The translations under genes and the position numbers were made by a program. This document shows, piece after piece, positions 33,061 to 45,337 of a DNA stretch of 64,000 nucleotides. The notes under the pieces were generated by a model that had not been told where the DNA came from, made no database searches, and was given only the letters and a program-made list of their open reading frames with translations. Origin of the DNA: Przewalskia tangutica (Eukaryota; Streptophyta; Magnoliopsida; Solanales; Solanaceae). Where the stretch lies: positions 60,985,789 to 61,049,788 of the forward strand of contig CM056728.1 in assembly GCA_029844215.1 (NCBI GenBank). The letters are read 5' to 3'. Position 1 is the stretch's first letter. The number at the start of each line of letters is the position of its first letter.

Positions 33061-34797
33061 TGACGTCTCCTGGGGCATAGATAAAAATTGTTCTATATAT
33101 GGAGTTGTGTTATGCATAATCAAAGCTAGATGAAATAATTAAAGTGTAAATGATGTAGCCTGAGTAAAGAAGATGTGGCTTTTGCGAGATGTATTTGATG
33201 TAGACTTGTTGCAGATGGACTTCGTGAGCGAATCTGTTGTATTGGAATGTTGTTGTCCTCCTTGTTTCTGTTGTCCTGCAAAATTCACTCAAAGAAAAAT
33301 TGTGAGTTCGGGGAGGGGGTCGGCCGATTTGTGTTGGCTCTTGATATTTGCACGCGTCGTCTTGTCTGGACATGTAACCGCATGCGATTTGAGTCTCGGT
33401 CGAAAACATTTATTGAAAATATTCTATCTTGAGAAAATGTACTAGTAGGAAATTATGTCGATTTTTGAATAGTGACAAAGCGAACATCCTTATCCGAAAT
33501 CGGCGGTATATTCTCCCATACTCTCGGTGCTCATGCCGTCGAGCTCTTTTAAAATTTGTCGATTTTGGGACATGGAACCACTGCGTAAATCAACCACATC
33601 CATTGATGTCATTTGTAGTGAAACCACCAAAATTGTCCCGGTTTATGTCGATCTTTCGGCATATGGAATCATATCTGTCGATGTCCTTTCGTGGCGAAGT
33701 CTTAAAAATTGTCCCGATTTGGTAATGGCCAGGTCGGATATATGTCGTTGCACTGGACATAATCGCGATAACGTCGTTACTGGGCGTATTCTTTCTTTGG
33801 CGTCGTTGCGTAGGCAATCTTGATGATGTCGTTACTGGACATAATGTTCTTTGCTCCGTAGAATAAATGCTCGCAAGCTAAGCTTGAAAAGCGTTTGTGT
33901 ATACTGTTTAAACCAAATGATAAATACATATGAAGTGCGATTTTATGGGTAGAGATGTCGTCACGATATCTTAGGATGAATCGAGATGTTGTCCTTGCGG
34001 ATTGGAATTGGCATAGTGCCACTTGTTGTGTGTGTAGGTTGCAACTTTGACTTTATGCGGTGATCGATAGCCTTTGTTGCGGAATTGAGTCGTTGATTAT
34101 CGATGCCGCTTACCTCGCTACTTTTCTGCGGACTTTGGATTGTTGTCATCCTCTGCCTTTCTTGCTTCTGCATACGCTATCTGAAGAAACTTTGCCGTAT
34201 TTTACGCCCGGCTATTGCACTTTCATACATAATATGAAAAACCTGCGCTCAAAGAAAATTTGTGAGTTTTGGGAGGGGTGGTCGATTCGTATTTGACTTC
34301 GCCGCCTTGTTCCTTGACATCTGCATGCCTGGCCTGCTTGGACCTGCAACCCCTGTCTGGTTTCCTACCTTGTTCCAGTTTTGAAAAGGGTGTTTGGCCT
34401 AAAGTGGGTCTCAATGGAGTTGCTTGTGTATTCTCGTTATTTTCAGAACGAAGGGAAAGTTTCCTAATGGTGTGACCGAAGCCGATTTAGGCCGCCTACG
34501 TATCCCCATGAGGGAATCAGGTCATGACGTAGTTCATTACAAGCGAATATTGGGTAAAATTCTAAAGGTGGGACCGAGGCCGATTTAGGCCGCCTACGTA
34601 TCCCCATGAGGGAATCAGGTCGAACGTAGTTCATTACAAGCAAAAGAAAACATTATTAAAGCTTAAATACGAGTTTGTCTTATTAATCTGCTAAGCTAAA
34701 TTGCTCTTTCTTATCCGGGCTCTAGGCGGACCAGAACAAGGGTGCAAATCCAGCAATCGCGCCTTGCTCTGCGTCGGTGAGTCTTCATGCTCTGCTG
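33061..34797 (-). other. Interior of the Ogre-like element where pol should be; no pol motifs
   Basis: I found no RT YxDD, RNase H, integrase or protease motif on the minus strand. A ~76-bp block containing 'ggccgcctacgtatccccat' is present twice, 98 bp apart (about 34469-34544 and 34567-34643). The rest is unassigned, with diffuse 'gtcgttactggacataat'-type repeats near 33750-33840. Confidence 0.65.
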
Positions 34798-35663
34798 TCA
34801 GTATCTCCTTCTTTTGGCTTCTGCGTGGTGCATGCTTGGATAAACGACTGATTCAAGCGGTGCGGACTCTGGCCAAGGAACACCTTTCTTCCTTTGGGGT
34901 TCATTGTACTCATTAGGGGAGGCATCCTCCACCTGAATGACTCCCTCTTTAATTAACTCCTCGATTTTGTCCTTGAGTGTATAGCAATTTTCGATGTCGT
35001 GCCCCTCGACACCAGAGTGGTATGCACAATGTTTGGTTTTATCGTGCCCTCGGGAAGTAGGCACAGGGATATTTACGGGAATTGGTGGAGTATTCTGCGG
35101 CTTTGACTCTCATACACTTGAGTTATGGGTTCGGCTAAAGGTGTATAGGTTTTGGTTGGCTTTCTCTCAGCATTCATGCGGGGTTTGAAGATGTTTAGTG
35201 GGCGGGCTTTTGGCTGTGGCGTATACACGTGTGGGTATCGCAAGGGGTTGTCATATGCATTGCGAAAATGGGTTTGTGGTGGCCTTTGGTTTGTGTTTAG
35301 CTGGAGTATGTTAGGCATTTGGTTTTGTGTGAGATGCATGGGTGCATTGTATATTGGCTGGATAGGATATGTAGTAAGAGGGTACTGGTAATAATTTGGA
35401 GGATTTTGGATGTTTTGGTTATTTGCAGTGACGAGTACTTCAGTGATATTTCTGAGCCTTTTGATTTCGGCCTGCAAGGTTGCCATTTGCTGTGGTAATT
35501 GAGCGAGGTGTTCGGTCGGATCTATACTGCCTTGCTTTTCTGAGATCCCCGCTTTGCCTATAGGAACCAAGACAGGTTCCGACTCGTTCTGCTCAAATGC
35601 CCTTGGATCAGTTATGTCGCTGGACCGTGCCTTTGATCTTGTGGGATATCGATGCTCTGCCAT
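34798..35663 (-). pseudogene. Damaged gag of the Ogre-like element
   Basis: On the minus strand the ATG at 35663 starts 'MAEHRYPTRSKARS'. A coiled-coil-like stretch 'HLAQLPQQMATLQAEIKRL' (near 35510) follows, then a Tyr/Pro/Gln/Asn-rich region. A frame change near 35075 leads to 'KHCAYHSGVEGHDIENCYTL' (near 35020) and 'KDKIEELIKEGVIQ', the zinc-finger-like C-terminus usual in Tat/Ogre gag. The usual capsid core between the N-terminal and zinc parts is missing, so part of the gene has been deleted. A basic 'HHAEAKRRRY' end leads into non-coding sequence. Confidence 0.82.
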
Positions 35664-36495
35664 TGCTTAGTCAAATACAAATCGACCTTTGGGGAGATGA
35701 TAAATCCTTTAGACAACATGTAGCAAACGTCGTTAGTGTAAAGCACGTGATTTTGCAAAAGTGTAAATAACATTTAGCAAATACATGTTGCACATAAATT
35801 GTCACATTGCAAACGAGTCCTATCATGCACGGGGATCTCTTTATGCCAGAGGTAGGCCTAAACGTCACATATGCGAGGTCATGATGGATTTGTCCAAGCC
35901 GTCCAACTGTGATGCTTTTGTTGGAAATGGCGACCAAATGACGGTGCACTTTTTCCAATTTCAGCATGACATGATTAGGTTTGGATTTGTCTATCATTGC
36001 CACGCTACATATAATATGTTGGTTGGTCGTTGGGTTGAGAAACCCGTCGACAAGTTTGGTGTCTTCCTAATTGTAGTGTCGATGCCAAGGACCGACTCAC
36101 CTAAGGTAAATGCATGCATGCCCTAAAATAAAGGGTGGTATCGCTCTATCTTAAGTTTCTAAGATTTGGCTTTTCTAGGCCTTGAGTTCGGCGGACAAGC
36201 GAGTGAGAAGGCTACGCGGCTGATCAGACGAACCGATCTAACTCCGCGCAGGCGCCAACTCTCCTAAATTTGGATATTATTGAAAGAAATTTGCGGGTGC
36301 GCGAAGCACACCAGCGCGTGAGTGTGTGATAGTGTGAATTTTCCAGAATTGAAGAAATATGAGCGGAATGCGGTTTAAGGAAGCGATAAAGGCAGGTAGC
36401 AATTAAAATAAATAAACAAAATACAGCACACAAAATTTAAATGCAAAAAGTAATGCCAAATAATAACCCTAGGTCTGTTGTGGTTAAGAACCTTA
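35664..36495 (-). other. 5' leader of the Ogre-like element
   Basis: Non-coding sequence lies between the primer-binding site and the gag start. No clear repeat or frame. Long leaders are normal for this lineage. Confidence 0.6.
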
Positions 36496-36514
36496 GTCCC
36501 TAGTGGAGTCGCCA
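36496..36514 (-). promoter_or_regulatory. Primer-binding site, Ogre/Tat type
   Basis: The minus strand reads TGGCGACTCCACTAGGGAC, three nucleotides (GAA) from the LTR end GCGACA. This matches, from memory, the site typical of Ogre elements and thought to pair with an arginine tRNA. It clearly differs from the Met site of the other elements here. Confidence 0.8.
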
Positions 36515-36517
36515 TTC

Positions 36518-38599
36518 TGTCGCGCCCGATTTCGACCGCGACTTTATTCTAGCGAACCCTGCTTAATAAGAAATGTTAGGAAATAAATAAAGAGCTAAAT
36601 TGTTTAAAGGAATGTTGAAATGTTAAAATGTTTAAAAAAAGGGTTCGCGGAGTCGCCACCTAATTAATTGGGTGAATTAGGACACCTAAATGTTAACTAG
36701 TTTTAAGTAAACATTAACTCCATTTTATGGTCTGCTAAACTTAATGAGATTCTGGGCAAGGGTTCTTTATTATCCTAAAGGGAAGGGGTCAGGCACCCTA
36801 AAGGATCCGCTAACTTGCGGTTGTCCGTTCAAACATAGGTTAATTTTATTTGGCTAAGGGATGTATGTTTTAGAAAAAAAAAGATTATTTAAGTAAAAGG
36901 GGTGTGACAAATATCTAAAGAATATATATTGATAACTAAAAGGGTCTTATAAAAACTCATAAAAATATACAAAGTTAATTATGAAATTATTTGACGAAAG
37001 TAAGAACATGATAAATTACTCCTATTAGTATATGTAGGGTTAAGACTCCTATAAAGTTAATTATGAAATTATTTATTATACGTATATGCGAGAATTACTT
37101 CCTATGATATTATGAAGAGTTTATGAGAAAGCTTATTTCTTAAGAATTAAATATGGAGGAACATATTAACCACGTGATTAAAGCATAGCTAGGATTAACT
37201 ATTTTTTAGATTTTTAAATTTATATGATGAGCCTAGACTAAGTAAGGATGAATTTATCTTTAAACTACCCCTTCCAAAGTATTCAAAGACTAGTAGAGTT
37301 AATTATCCTATTAATTACAAGGTTAATAAATATGACAATAATAAATGAATAAACAAATAAATAAATGCATAAATAAGCACAAGGAGGAGTGAGATTGGAG
37401 TTGTTGCAACGTCTAGAACGGATGGTGACACCATCTATCCTATAGCAGTTTGGAAGCCCTGCGGCGGAAGTGTGATCGGCGATATGGAAGTCATGATGAG
37501 TCTCATACCGAGACTCTTCTCGGACAATGACAAGGCGTATCAGTCGTCGATTCGCTCGGGGTTTGGTTTTGCGATCACGAATAAAAGGCGAGATAGTTCT
37601 TGATTTCTTGACTGAAATTGAGAGAAGGTTTCGAAATTTCGTTCTTGCTCTTAGACTGCAAAATTTCGGATTGTGAAGAAAGGTATCCTTGAAGGTAAAA
37701 AGAAAGGGTGTTCGACCTCTGTTTCTGCCTATGTGAGAGAAAGATTCTCGGACTGTTCCCCCACCCCCGATGTCTGTAAGCGATGGCTGACCGCTCGACT
37801 CTTGTGCTCGACCGATGCCGCCTCGACTGCCCTCTGCTGTTCTATTGCATGTGCTTTATATATCCTAACTTTAGGTTCTAAGTTGGTAAGTAATCAAGGC
37901 TGATTTTGGGCTGATTTGAAGCTGATTCGTGCTTGATTTGGGTTGATTTGTTACTGATTTCGAAGCAAGATTTGGGCGCTGGTTATGGTAAGAAATCGGC
38001 TAGGTGTGCGTGGGTAAAGGGAAACCCGGATTCTCCGGCGAGAATCTTGGGCTAGGGTGCTGGGGCTGCGATGGGGGAAGGTGCGGCGACACGGAGAATT
38101 AGGGTTCATTCCTTAGGGGTGCGTTGATGAGGACGAGGGTCTAATATCGTGGGCTGCTGATAAGGGGAGAAATAAGGATAGGGTGTTGGGCCTGCGGGTA
38201 AAGGGAAAATAAGGGTGGAAGGGTGTTGGGCCTGCGGGTAATTGGAGTGGGCTGGGCGAATTATTTAGGTTAGTTTTAATTATTAGTGGTAAGTTATTTT
38301 AATTAGGGGTAGAGTTTTAGGAGTTAATTAGTGGTGAATTAAATAAATAAATTGTGATTAAATGGTCTAGGTGCCTTATTAATCTAAGCTATTATTATGA
38401 ATAAATGCGGGCGTGCTATTTAATTAGTGCTTAATTTTCTACGTAAGACGCGGTGCCATTATTAAATTGCTTATTTATGCCTGTATTAATATTTTATCGC
38501 TGCATTTTATTATAAAAAATCATAGAGAATTATTTTTACAAAATTAGTGTAATTTGATAGTTAATGACTGGACGAGAGGGTCAAAATTGGGTGTCAACA
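36518..38599 (-). repeat. 5' LTR of the Ogre-like element
   Basis: The LTR is 2082 bp and near-identical to 29070-31162 over most of its length. A minus-strand TATA box TATATAAA is at 37855-37862. Differences cluster in two GC-rich spots, about 37520-37595 and 37780-37805. The 76-codon plus-strand frame at 37673 is open in only one of the two LTRs and is not a gene. Confidence 0.92.
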
Positions 38600-38604
38600 G
38601 TCCC

Positions 38605-38686
38605 ACATTGAATGTTTGATGGGTAATTGGTCTCCTTATATGGCTTGGGCAATCCTCCTCCCTTTAAGCTAGCTTTTGTAAGGTTT
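38605..38686 (+). repeat. Continuation of the old Copia-type LTR
   Basis: 'ggtaattggtctccttatat' and 'gcaatcctcctccctttaag' continue the LTR start seen at 29058. The stretch ends where Copia element 3 begins at 38687. Confidence 0.6.
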
Positions 38687-40296
38687 TGTTGGGTTTGTGT
38701 ACGCAGCGGAATTTGAATATTTTGTTTCAAACCCAACAAACGACGAACTGCACGATGATTATGTAATAGTGTAAAACATGTAAATCAGATAACATGTATA
38801 GTATAATTGTAATGCATCGAAAGAACACTTACGGTTTGAATAATCTGGAGTCTTTTAGTATAACGTCCGAGGGTCTGCACACAATTGATCCTCGACTGCA
38901 AGTTCCTAGAACTCCCATGTAATCCTCTTTCGAACAACTAGGAAATTCGCCAGAGGTTTGAAAGAATATCTTTTAATTCTAGGTCTCTAAGACTTAGAAT
39001 AATATAAATGAACTAAGTGTATTGAATAATGAATGAAGCCATTATTTATAGATGCATTTTAGGGTTAAAACGCAGCATATGGTTTTCCGTGGGCCATGCC
39101 CAAAAAATGAGGCGTAGTGGGTCAGTCAGACTGCCCATTGGCCTGGAGGCGCCGCGACTCAAAATAGTAGGCATCGCGGGGCCATAGCGGTGCGGCCCTG
39201 TGTCCTATGCGTCGCGGCCCTAGTCCATTTTAGGATCTCGTTTTCATTTTAATTAAACCTGAAATCCAATATCGACTTAATTAAGTAATCAGTATTCATG
39301 GAAATGTCTCGATCATAAATCGAACATTTATATTCTCTCATCACATCCTTAGATCGAAGGAACAATTGACTTAGTATTACCCTACATGCCTTCACATATC
39401 AACATTAATCATATTAGGGTCTACACGGAACTCCTAGACGGCGCCAAAATATGAACTTAATATGTGAAGTATATTTACACAAATCTGGTAAACTGAACCT
39501 CTATGTGGGAAGATAAAATCCTTTCATTCACAACACACTCGATCAAGCTTAGGATCTGCCAAATGTCTATCCAAGTGGCTTGATCATTATATCTCTTCTA
39601 TATTGGTTGATAACAAGACCATATCTTAGATATGCCTATTGCGTTGGCCAACGACTTAGTCAACCTAATATCACATGAGAATCTGAGTGTTCTCTCGAAT
39701 ATACATTCGAAGAATGAGTCCTAATCTTGGATCAACTACCACATTTAATCCACATCGTAATGTACCCAATAAAAGTCGTATATCAACCTATAAAGCATTT
39801 TAGCTTAGGACATGATTAAAGTATATTACTCTGTAGATAAGGTGCGTATCGACCTCAAGTCTAAGGACTTCTATCTCTCACACGCTGATATACGTTAGCC
39901 ATTATATAACAAATAATATATCATCAGAGTATACCAATACTTCCAAAGCATCCATGTGTCTATCACGAGTAACCATTACTCGTAGCAGGTGAGACATACT
40001 ACATCCTCTAAGGATGTGATGCAAACCACATGTCGACTTATCACATATCCTCGATATCCCATTCTCAATGATCATTAGTCAAGGTTATTTTAAGAGTTAC
40101 GTTATAATATTAATATCTCACGTTATTAATAACAGTGTAACCTCTAGGGATGCATATTATAGAATATTATAGACAATCAACTAATAATTCAATAATTTCA
40201 AATGCCAAAATATTAATCTCCATTAATAATATATGAATGTGTATAAAGTACATTTGTCCTAATACATATTGTATCTAGGACATAAATATACTTTCA
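38687..40296 (-). repeat. 3' LTR of the third Copia element
   Basis: About 1.6 kb; minus-strand start 'TGAAAGTATATTTATG', end 'CAAACCCAACA'. A TATA-like 'TATAAATAATGGC' on the minus strand lies near 39040-39053. The end forms a 13-bp perfect inverted repeat (38685-38697 with 38728-38740). Boundaries are inferred from TG...CA and the polypurine tract, as only one LTR is visible. Confidence 0.7.
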
Positions 40297-40426
40297 ATCT
40301 CCCACTTGGCCTAGATCCAATCTCCAACATATCTAATGCCCATATTCTCAAAATGACCATTATGCTTAACTAAGCTTAATGGTTTAGTGAGTGGGTCAAC
40401 TAGATTATCGTATGTGGGAACATAGT

Positions 40427-41880
40427 CTAATCTAATCTCTTCAGTCTCCACCATCCCCCTGAGTATGTGGTACTTTCTTGGTACATGTTTGTTTCTGTTT
40501 GTTGATCTTGGTGCTTAGCCTGTGCAATCACACCAGTGTTGTCACAATAAATAGTCATTGGACAACTGGCACTCGGAACTACCCCTAGTTCCTTCAGGAA
40601 CTCAGAAATCGCGACAACTTCTTTACCAGTTTCCAATCCAGCAATGTACTCAGCTTCTGTTGTCGAGTTAGCAGTTGTAGCTTGTTTGGAACTTTTCCAG
40701 CTCACTGCCCTACCATTGAAAATGAACGTGTATCCACACTGATATTTGAAGTCATCAAGATCAGTCTGGAAGCTAACATTAGTGTACCCAGTAGCAGCTA
40801 GTTTTTCTTCTCCACCATAGACCAAGAAGTAATATTTAGTTCGTCTAAGATACTTAAGAATAATCTTGACTTCTTTCCAGTGTTCTTCCCCAGGATTCTG
40901 CTGGAATTTGTAAGTCATGCTAAGTGCAAAAGCCATATCTGGCCTAGTACAGGTCATGGCATACATGATCGATCTTATAGCCATAGCATATGGGATCCTC
41001 TTCATGCGCTCAAGTTCTATAGCATTAGAAGTACTATCCTTCTTAGATAACTTGATGCCTTGACCCATAGGTAGACCGACTTTTTTGGAATTTTCCATAG
41101 AAAAATGTCTAAGAACTGTCTATGTAGATTGACTGTGACAACCCCAATAATCTATTAGGTCTATCTCTATAGATCCTAATTTCCAGAATATGTGAGCTTT
41201 ACCTAAATCGCCCGTCATGAAGTCTTTGGAAAACCACTCCTTGGATTTGCGTAGAGTCTTATTGTCTCCCATTATCAATATGTCATCTACATATATAATA
41301 ATGAAGGCAATATTCCCATACTTGCATTTACTATAAACACAAGGATCTTCTTTGCTTCTGACGAAATAAAATGACTTGATAGCCTTGTCAAAGCAAATGT
41401 TCCAACTCCTTGAGGCTTGCTTAAGTCCATAAATGGACTTCTGTAGCTTGCATACATCATTTGGTTTGGACTCAGATGAAAAACCCTCAGGTTGTTTCAT
41501 AAACATTTCCTCAACTAGATTACCATTAAAGAAAGCGGTTTTGACATCCATCTGCCAAATGTCATAGTCATAATATGCAACTATTGCAAGCCAAATCCGA
41601 ATGGACTTAATCTTAGCAACATGTGAAAAGGTTTCATTATAATTGACCCCAGGACGTTGATTATAACCTTTATCCACCAACCCTGCTTTATAAGTCTGTA
41701 CCTTTTCAATGTATTGATCTTCTTCTTGAAGACCGATTTGCATCCTATGGGTTTAACTCCAGTTGGAAAATCAACCAAGTTCCACACTTGATTGATGTAC
41801 ATAGATTCTATCTCGGATTTCATGGCTTCTTGCCATCTCTTTGAATCAATGTCCAATATTGCTTCGCTATAGGTTGTAGG
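40427..41880 (-). pseudogene. RT and RNase H of the third Copia element
   Basis: The minus strand carries the RT start 'WQEAMKSEIESMYINQVWNL' (near 41840), 'QMDVKTAFFNGNLVEEMFM' (near 41555), the catalytic Tyr-Val-Asp-Asp (41282-41296) and RNase H with 'CTRPDMAFALSMT' (near 40950), 'AVSWKSSKQATTANSTTEAE' (near 40710) and 'YCDNTGVIAQAK' (near 40540). Breaks: a frame change near 41700 at the 'KRYRL/VQTY' region, a stop at about 41120, and a frame change near 40490 before the last conserved block. The first few codons of the frame starting at 41901 come from element B, not from Copia. Confidence 0.9.
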
Positions 41881-43763
41881 TGTTACACCCCGTATTTCCA
41901 AGAGATTGAAATGAGAACGATCGTATGGAAATAAGATTTGAAAGTTGGAACGAAAGAAAAAATTGTGTTTCCTAAGGAAAATCTTCCGAACCTCATGAAG
42001 GAAAAATGTTTGTTAAATGGAATTTGGTTCTCAAAGTTGGTATTTGAGACTTTTTGAATATATTGGAATTTTGGATTTTAAATTCCGGATTTGGTCATGT
42101 GGGCCCATGGTAAAATTTTACGGTTTTGTTGGGCCCACAATATTTTTGAGATATTTTGGCCAATTAAGAATTTTTGGGAGATGAAATATTTTTAGACCAA
42201 TGAGAGGGTGACACGTGGCACACCCCCCACCCCACTTGTCTTGGTCTTGGAAGACTTTGACCTTAGATATTTTAGAGACAAGTGGACAAGTGGGCCATGT
42301 GGGTCCCACTCCACTTGTCTTGCTACACTTAGTCCCTACATTTGTCCTCATCTTACCCATTGTGATACATTAAATATGTATACTTAGAGACATTGCAAGA
42401 CTTCATTTGCACAACACTTAAAAATGTTCCATCTCTTTCCCTCTTCTCTTATGCTCTCGGCCAAGGTTGGCAGATTTCAGCCAATTTTGGAGAGGTATAT
42501 CTCCTGGTATACGAGGAGTTTTTAGGTGTTTTAAAAGCCTAAAATAAAGTTCGTCGAGTCTAGTTTCCAACTCAATAAACCGTTCGTCGATCGGACATCG
42601 GAGTAAAGAGTTATGGACGTCACAAGTTCAGCTGACAAAACAGTGAGCAAAAACGCTACACTAGGCCGAGAATAGAGGGTGAAACCCTAGGGGTTCCGTC
42701 GACTTTTTGGTGATGGAATGTGAAGGTAAGTTGCTAATAAGGTTGTAGGGGATACATATATGTGATTGGATCTTGAAGAAGTGGAGCGAAACGAAAACTA
42801 CGGGCCATTGTTGAGCATTCTGCCCGGGACATTTTTGGGCACAAAAATGAGGTAATAGTTCCTCTAAAATTAAAGTAATTGGATATTACTTATTGTTATA
42901 ATGTATATATGAATTCATGTTAAGGAAGAAATTGAAAATAAGATGTGTATGAGGTAGATATGTTGTTGGCCGATTTGAGACAATTTTGTGCCCTTGGTTT
43001 CGTTTGTTATATGGTTGTTGTTATCCACACTTGTCGCATGTTAAAATAAGGTAATATGGTTGTTGATAAGTTGATATGTCATAAATGGAAGTGTTTGAAC
43101 TCGAATTGGAATAAAATGGATTAAGGAAAAAGTTATCGGATTGTAGTTGTTTTAGCCGAAAAACTGCCCAAAACTGTTAGACGTTGTCGTATAATTTTAT
43201 GGACTGTTTTGAGGGTGTGGTTATGCTGGAAAATCATCCCTAATTTGCATGTTTAAGTGTAGTAGTTGCTAATGAAAGTCTTAAGGAAATAGGGGTGTGG
43301 AAAGGTGTTGAAACGCCTCACATTTTACCCTCGCTATTGTTGGATTACGGACTGTTTTTATGGGCTGATTTGAGGATTGTTTTGTATAACTGTGGGGCAG
43401 AATTTTACACGCCCAATTAGGCGTGTAATCCCCTTTGGATAACTGTAGGTTGCGCCTTAAATGTGGCTTGTTGGTTGATGAATACGAGCCTTGGAAAAGG
43501 TGGAAAGGTACATAGAAACAAAGAAAGTGTTGCCAAATTTTCCATAGAATTAGAGGCATTATTTGGTATAAGTCTTATACTAGAAAGTATGTTATTGATA
43601 GAAGTGCTATCGTCGTTATAGGTTGAAGAACGTGTAGCATATTCTACTTGGAATGTGGAATAGACGCTAAGGTTGAAGTACATTGGAGCATATTGCTACT
43701 TGTCGTGTTGGTTAGTCGTCACGAGGTATGTGAACTTATTCCTTCTATCGACATGACTTTCCT

Positions 43764-43925
43764 TGAAGTATACTTGCCTTGTTATTTGGAGTATACTTGA
43801 CTTGTTTTCTTGAAGTATACTTGCATTGTTATTTGGAGTATACTTGACTTGTTTTCTTGAAGTATACTTGCCTTGTTATTTGGAGTATACTTGACTTGTT
43901 TTTTTGAAGAATACTTGCCTTGTAT
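43764..43925 (+). repeat. Tandem repeat, 3.5 units of ~47-48 bp, in element-B LTR
   Basis: Alternating 'ttgaagtatacttgccttgt' and 'ttggagtatacttgacttgt' half-units of ~24 bp. Repeated in the partner LTR at about 58874-59037. Confidence 0.9.
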
Positions 43926-45264
43926 AGGAAGTATTCATGTTATTAATTTTATGCTAAAGGCATGTCTAGAATATTCCTAAGTTCTTACCAAGTCTTATGG
44001 GGGATGTTGGTAAGAGTCGTTAGGAAGTATTTGAGTCGAGTTGACCTTGGTAAATTACTACACTAATGAGAATAGGTATCAAACAAGCCATTGCAGCGTT
44101 AATGAAAATGTATCGACAATCAATTATATTGAAATGAGTAGAATTCTCCATCTGCATAGAAACTAAGATAAGACAAAATTATATTACATTTTCTAGATCA
44201 TGGCTGATTTAACAAGATCGTTATAAACAAGAATAACCTATTCACGGCTCATAAAAGTATTAATTTTGCAAGTACATGAGGCTTGATTTTCGAAAGCACT
44301 TGGGACTTGAATTTCGAAAATGTGTAGTAACTCGATTTGAAAAGTATATGTTACTTGATTTAAAGAGAATAAGCTACTTGGTCTTAAAAGTATAAGTTAC
44401 TTGAGTTTAAAAAAGTAAGTAACTTGGTTTTAATGATGAAAGTATTTTTGGGTCCAACGCCCTAATATTCCATGAAACGATTCTTTTATAAAGAATAGAT
44501 GTACAAAGTACTTTGGGTTCAATTATCTTACGTGACATGATAATGCCTTGGTTTTGATAAAAAGGAAAGAGGTAATAGTGCGTTAGTTGTCTAAAAATGA
44601 AGTGGTTATAACGGCTTTATGAGAAGTTTGTTATAACAAGTTTTAGTGGAAAGTCAAGGGGTGGTTTAAAATGTTTTAAGGGAATCGTGTGAGAATGTCC
44701 ATGATTAAGTCCTTAATATAATACATGATATGTGGCACTTTGAAGTTCAAGATGTTTTAAAGTAACACGTGAGGTCTAGTGCCTTGATTTGCCAAAACCA
44801 TGTCTTAGAAGGATACTTGGTACGATAAGTGTCTCGATTTTCTAAATGATGGTTTCAAAATGATACATGTATTGGATCCTACTTCCTAGCGATACATGTA
44901 GTACTTGGGCTTTCCAAAAATGGAAATTTAGTTCATAAAGTGAATGTACGACTCACGTACATTGTCGTAATGGACTTTAATCCTTAGTAGTGCAAGGTGT
45001 GTTAGTGCCTTGATAGTACTTTGACTTGCTTAAATGATAGTTATTCTATTTTGTGCCTTGATAGTACTTCAGCTTGCCTAAATGGTATTGTCTTGATTTG
45101 TTAAAAAGGAAAGGCATGGTATTGTCTTGAATTGTTGAAAAAGAAGGCATGGAAATTGTCTTGGTTTGTTGAAATGATGGTTTATTCATTTTATGATGTT
45201 GAGAGTCAAATATTTTCTTAACTTGCATATGTTGTTCATGATAGTCATTGGTGCTAGTGTTATG

Positions 45265-45337
45265 AGTATAAATGTGGGGTAAACCCCCAAGACGTTATAC
45301 ACCTCCTGAGTATAAATGTGGGGTAAACCCCCATGAC
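45265..45337 (+). repeat. 44-bp repeats at the element-A insertion point
   Basis: 'gagtataaatgtggggtaaa' followed by 'cccccaagacgttatacacc' repeats twice before the insertion and again after it (54931-54980). Element A entered inside this array. Confidence 0.8.

Larger units (their letters stand above)
29070..38599 (-). mobile_element. Ogre/Tat-like Ty3-gypsy element without pol
   Basis: This is a minus-strand element flanked by GTCCC (29065-29069 and 38600-38604). The 5' LTR is at 36518-38599, followed by a non-Met primer-binding site (36496-36514) and a damaged gag (34798-35663). There are about 1.7 kb without pol motifs, two tandem arrays (31270-31485, 31800-33060), a polypurine tract and the 3' LTR (29070-31162). 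Full Ogre elements are typically well over 12 kb, and here protease, RT, RNase H and integrase are all absent. Lineage evidence is the primer site, the gag zinc-finger wording and 3' tandem repeats. Confidence 0.88.
38687..41880 (-). mobile_element. 3' half of a third Copia element, cut by gypsy element B
   Basis: The minus-strand element has pol (41880-40427), polypurine tract 'AAGTGGGAGAT' (about 40297-40308) and 3' LTR (40296-38687). Integrase, protease, gag and 5' LTR are absent; they would lie beyond the insertion of element B at 41881, outside the window. It appears inserted in the old LTR at 38686. Confidence 0.85.
41881..45337 (+). repeat. Element B, 5' LTR, first part (3457 bp)
   Basis: It starts TGTTACACCCCGTATTTCCA right after Copia sequence; the expected target duplication is GTAGG (41876-41880), with its partner outside the window. 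It is almost identical to 57006-60448. It is interrupted at 45337 by element A and resumes at 54931. It contains the conserved island (about 44076-44246), the 9-bp hairpin (43983-44015), a ~47-bp tandem array (43764-43925) and a 44-bp repeat at the insertion point. Confidence 0.92.

Noticed and set aside
37673..37903. Plus-strand 76-codon frame in the Ogre-like 5' LTR
   Set aside because: Antisense to the element and closed in the partner LTR at 30233-30470.
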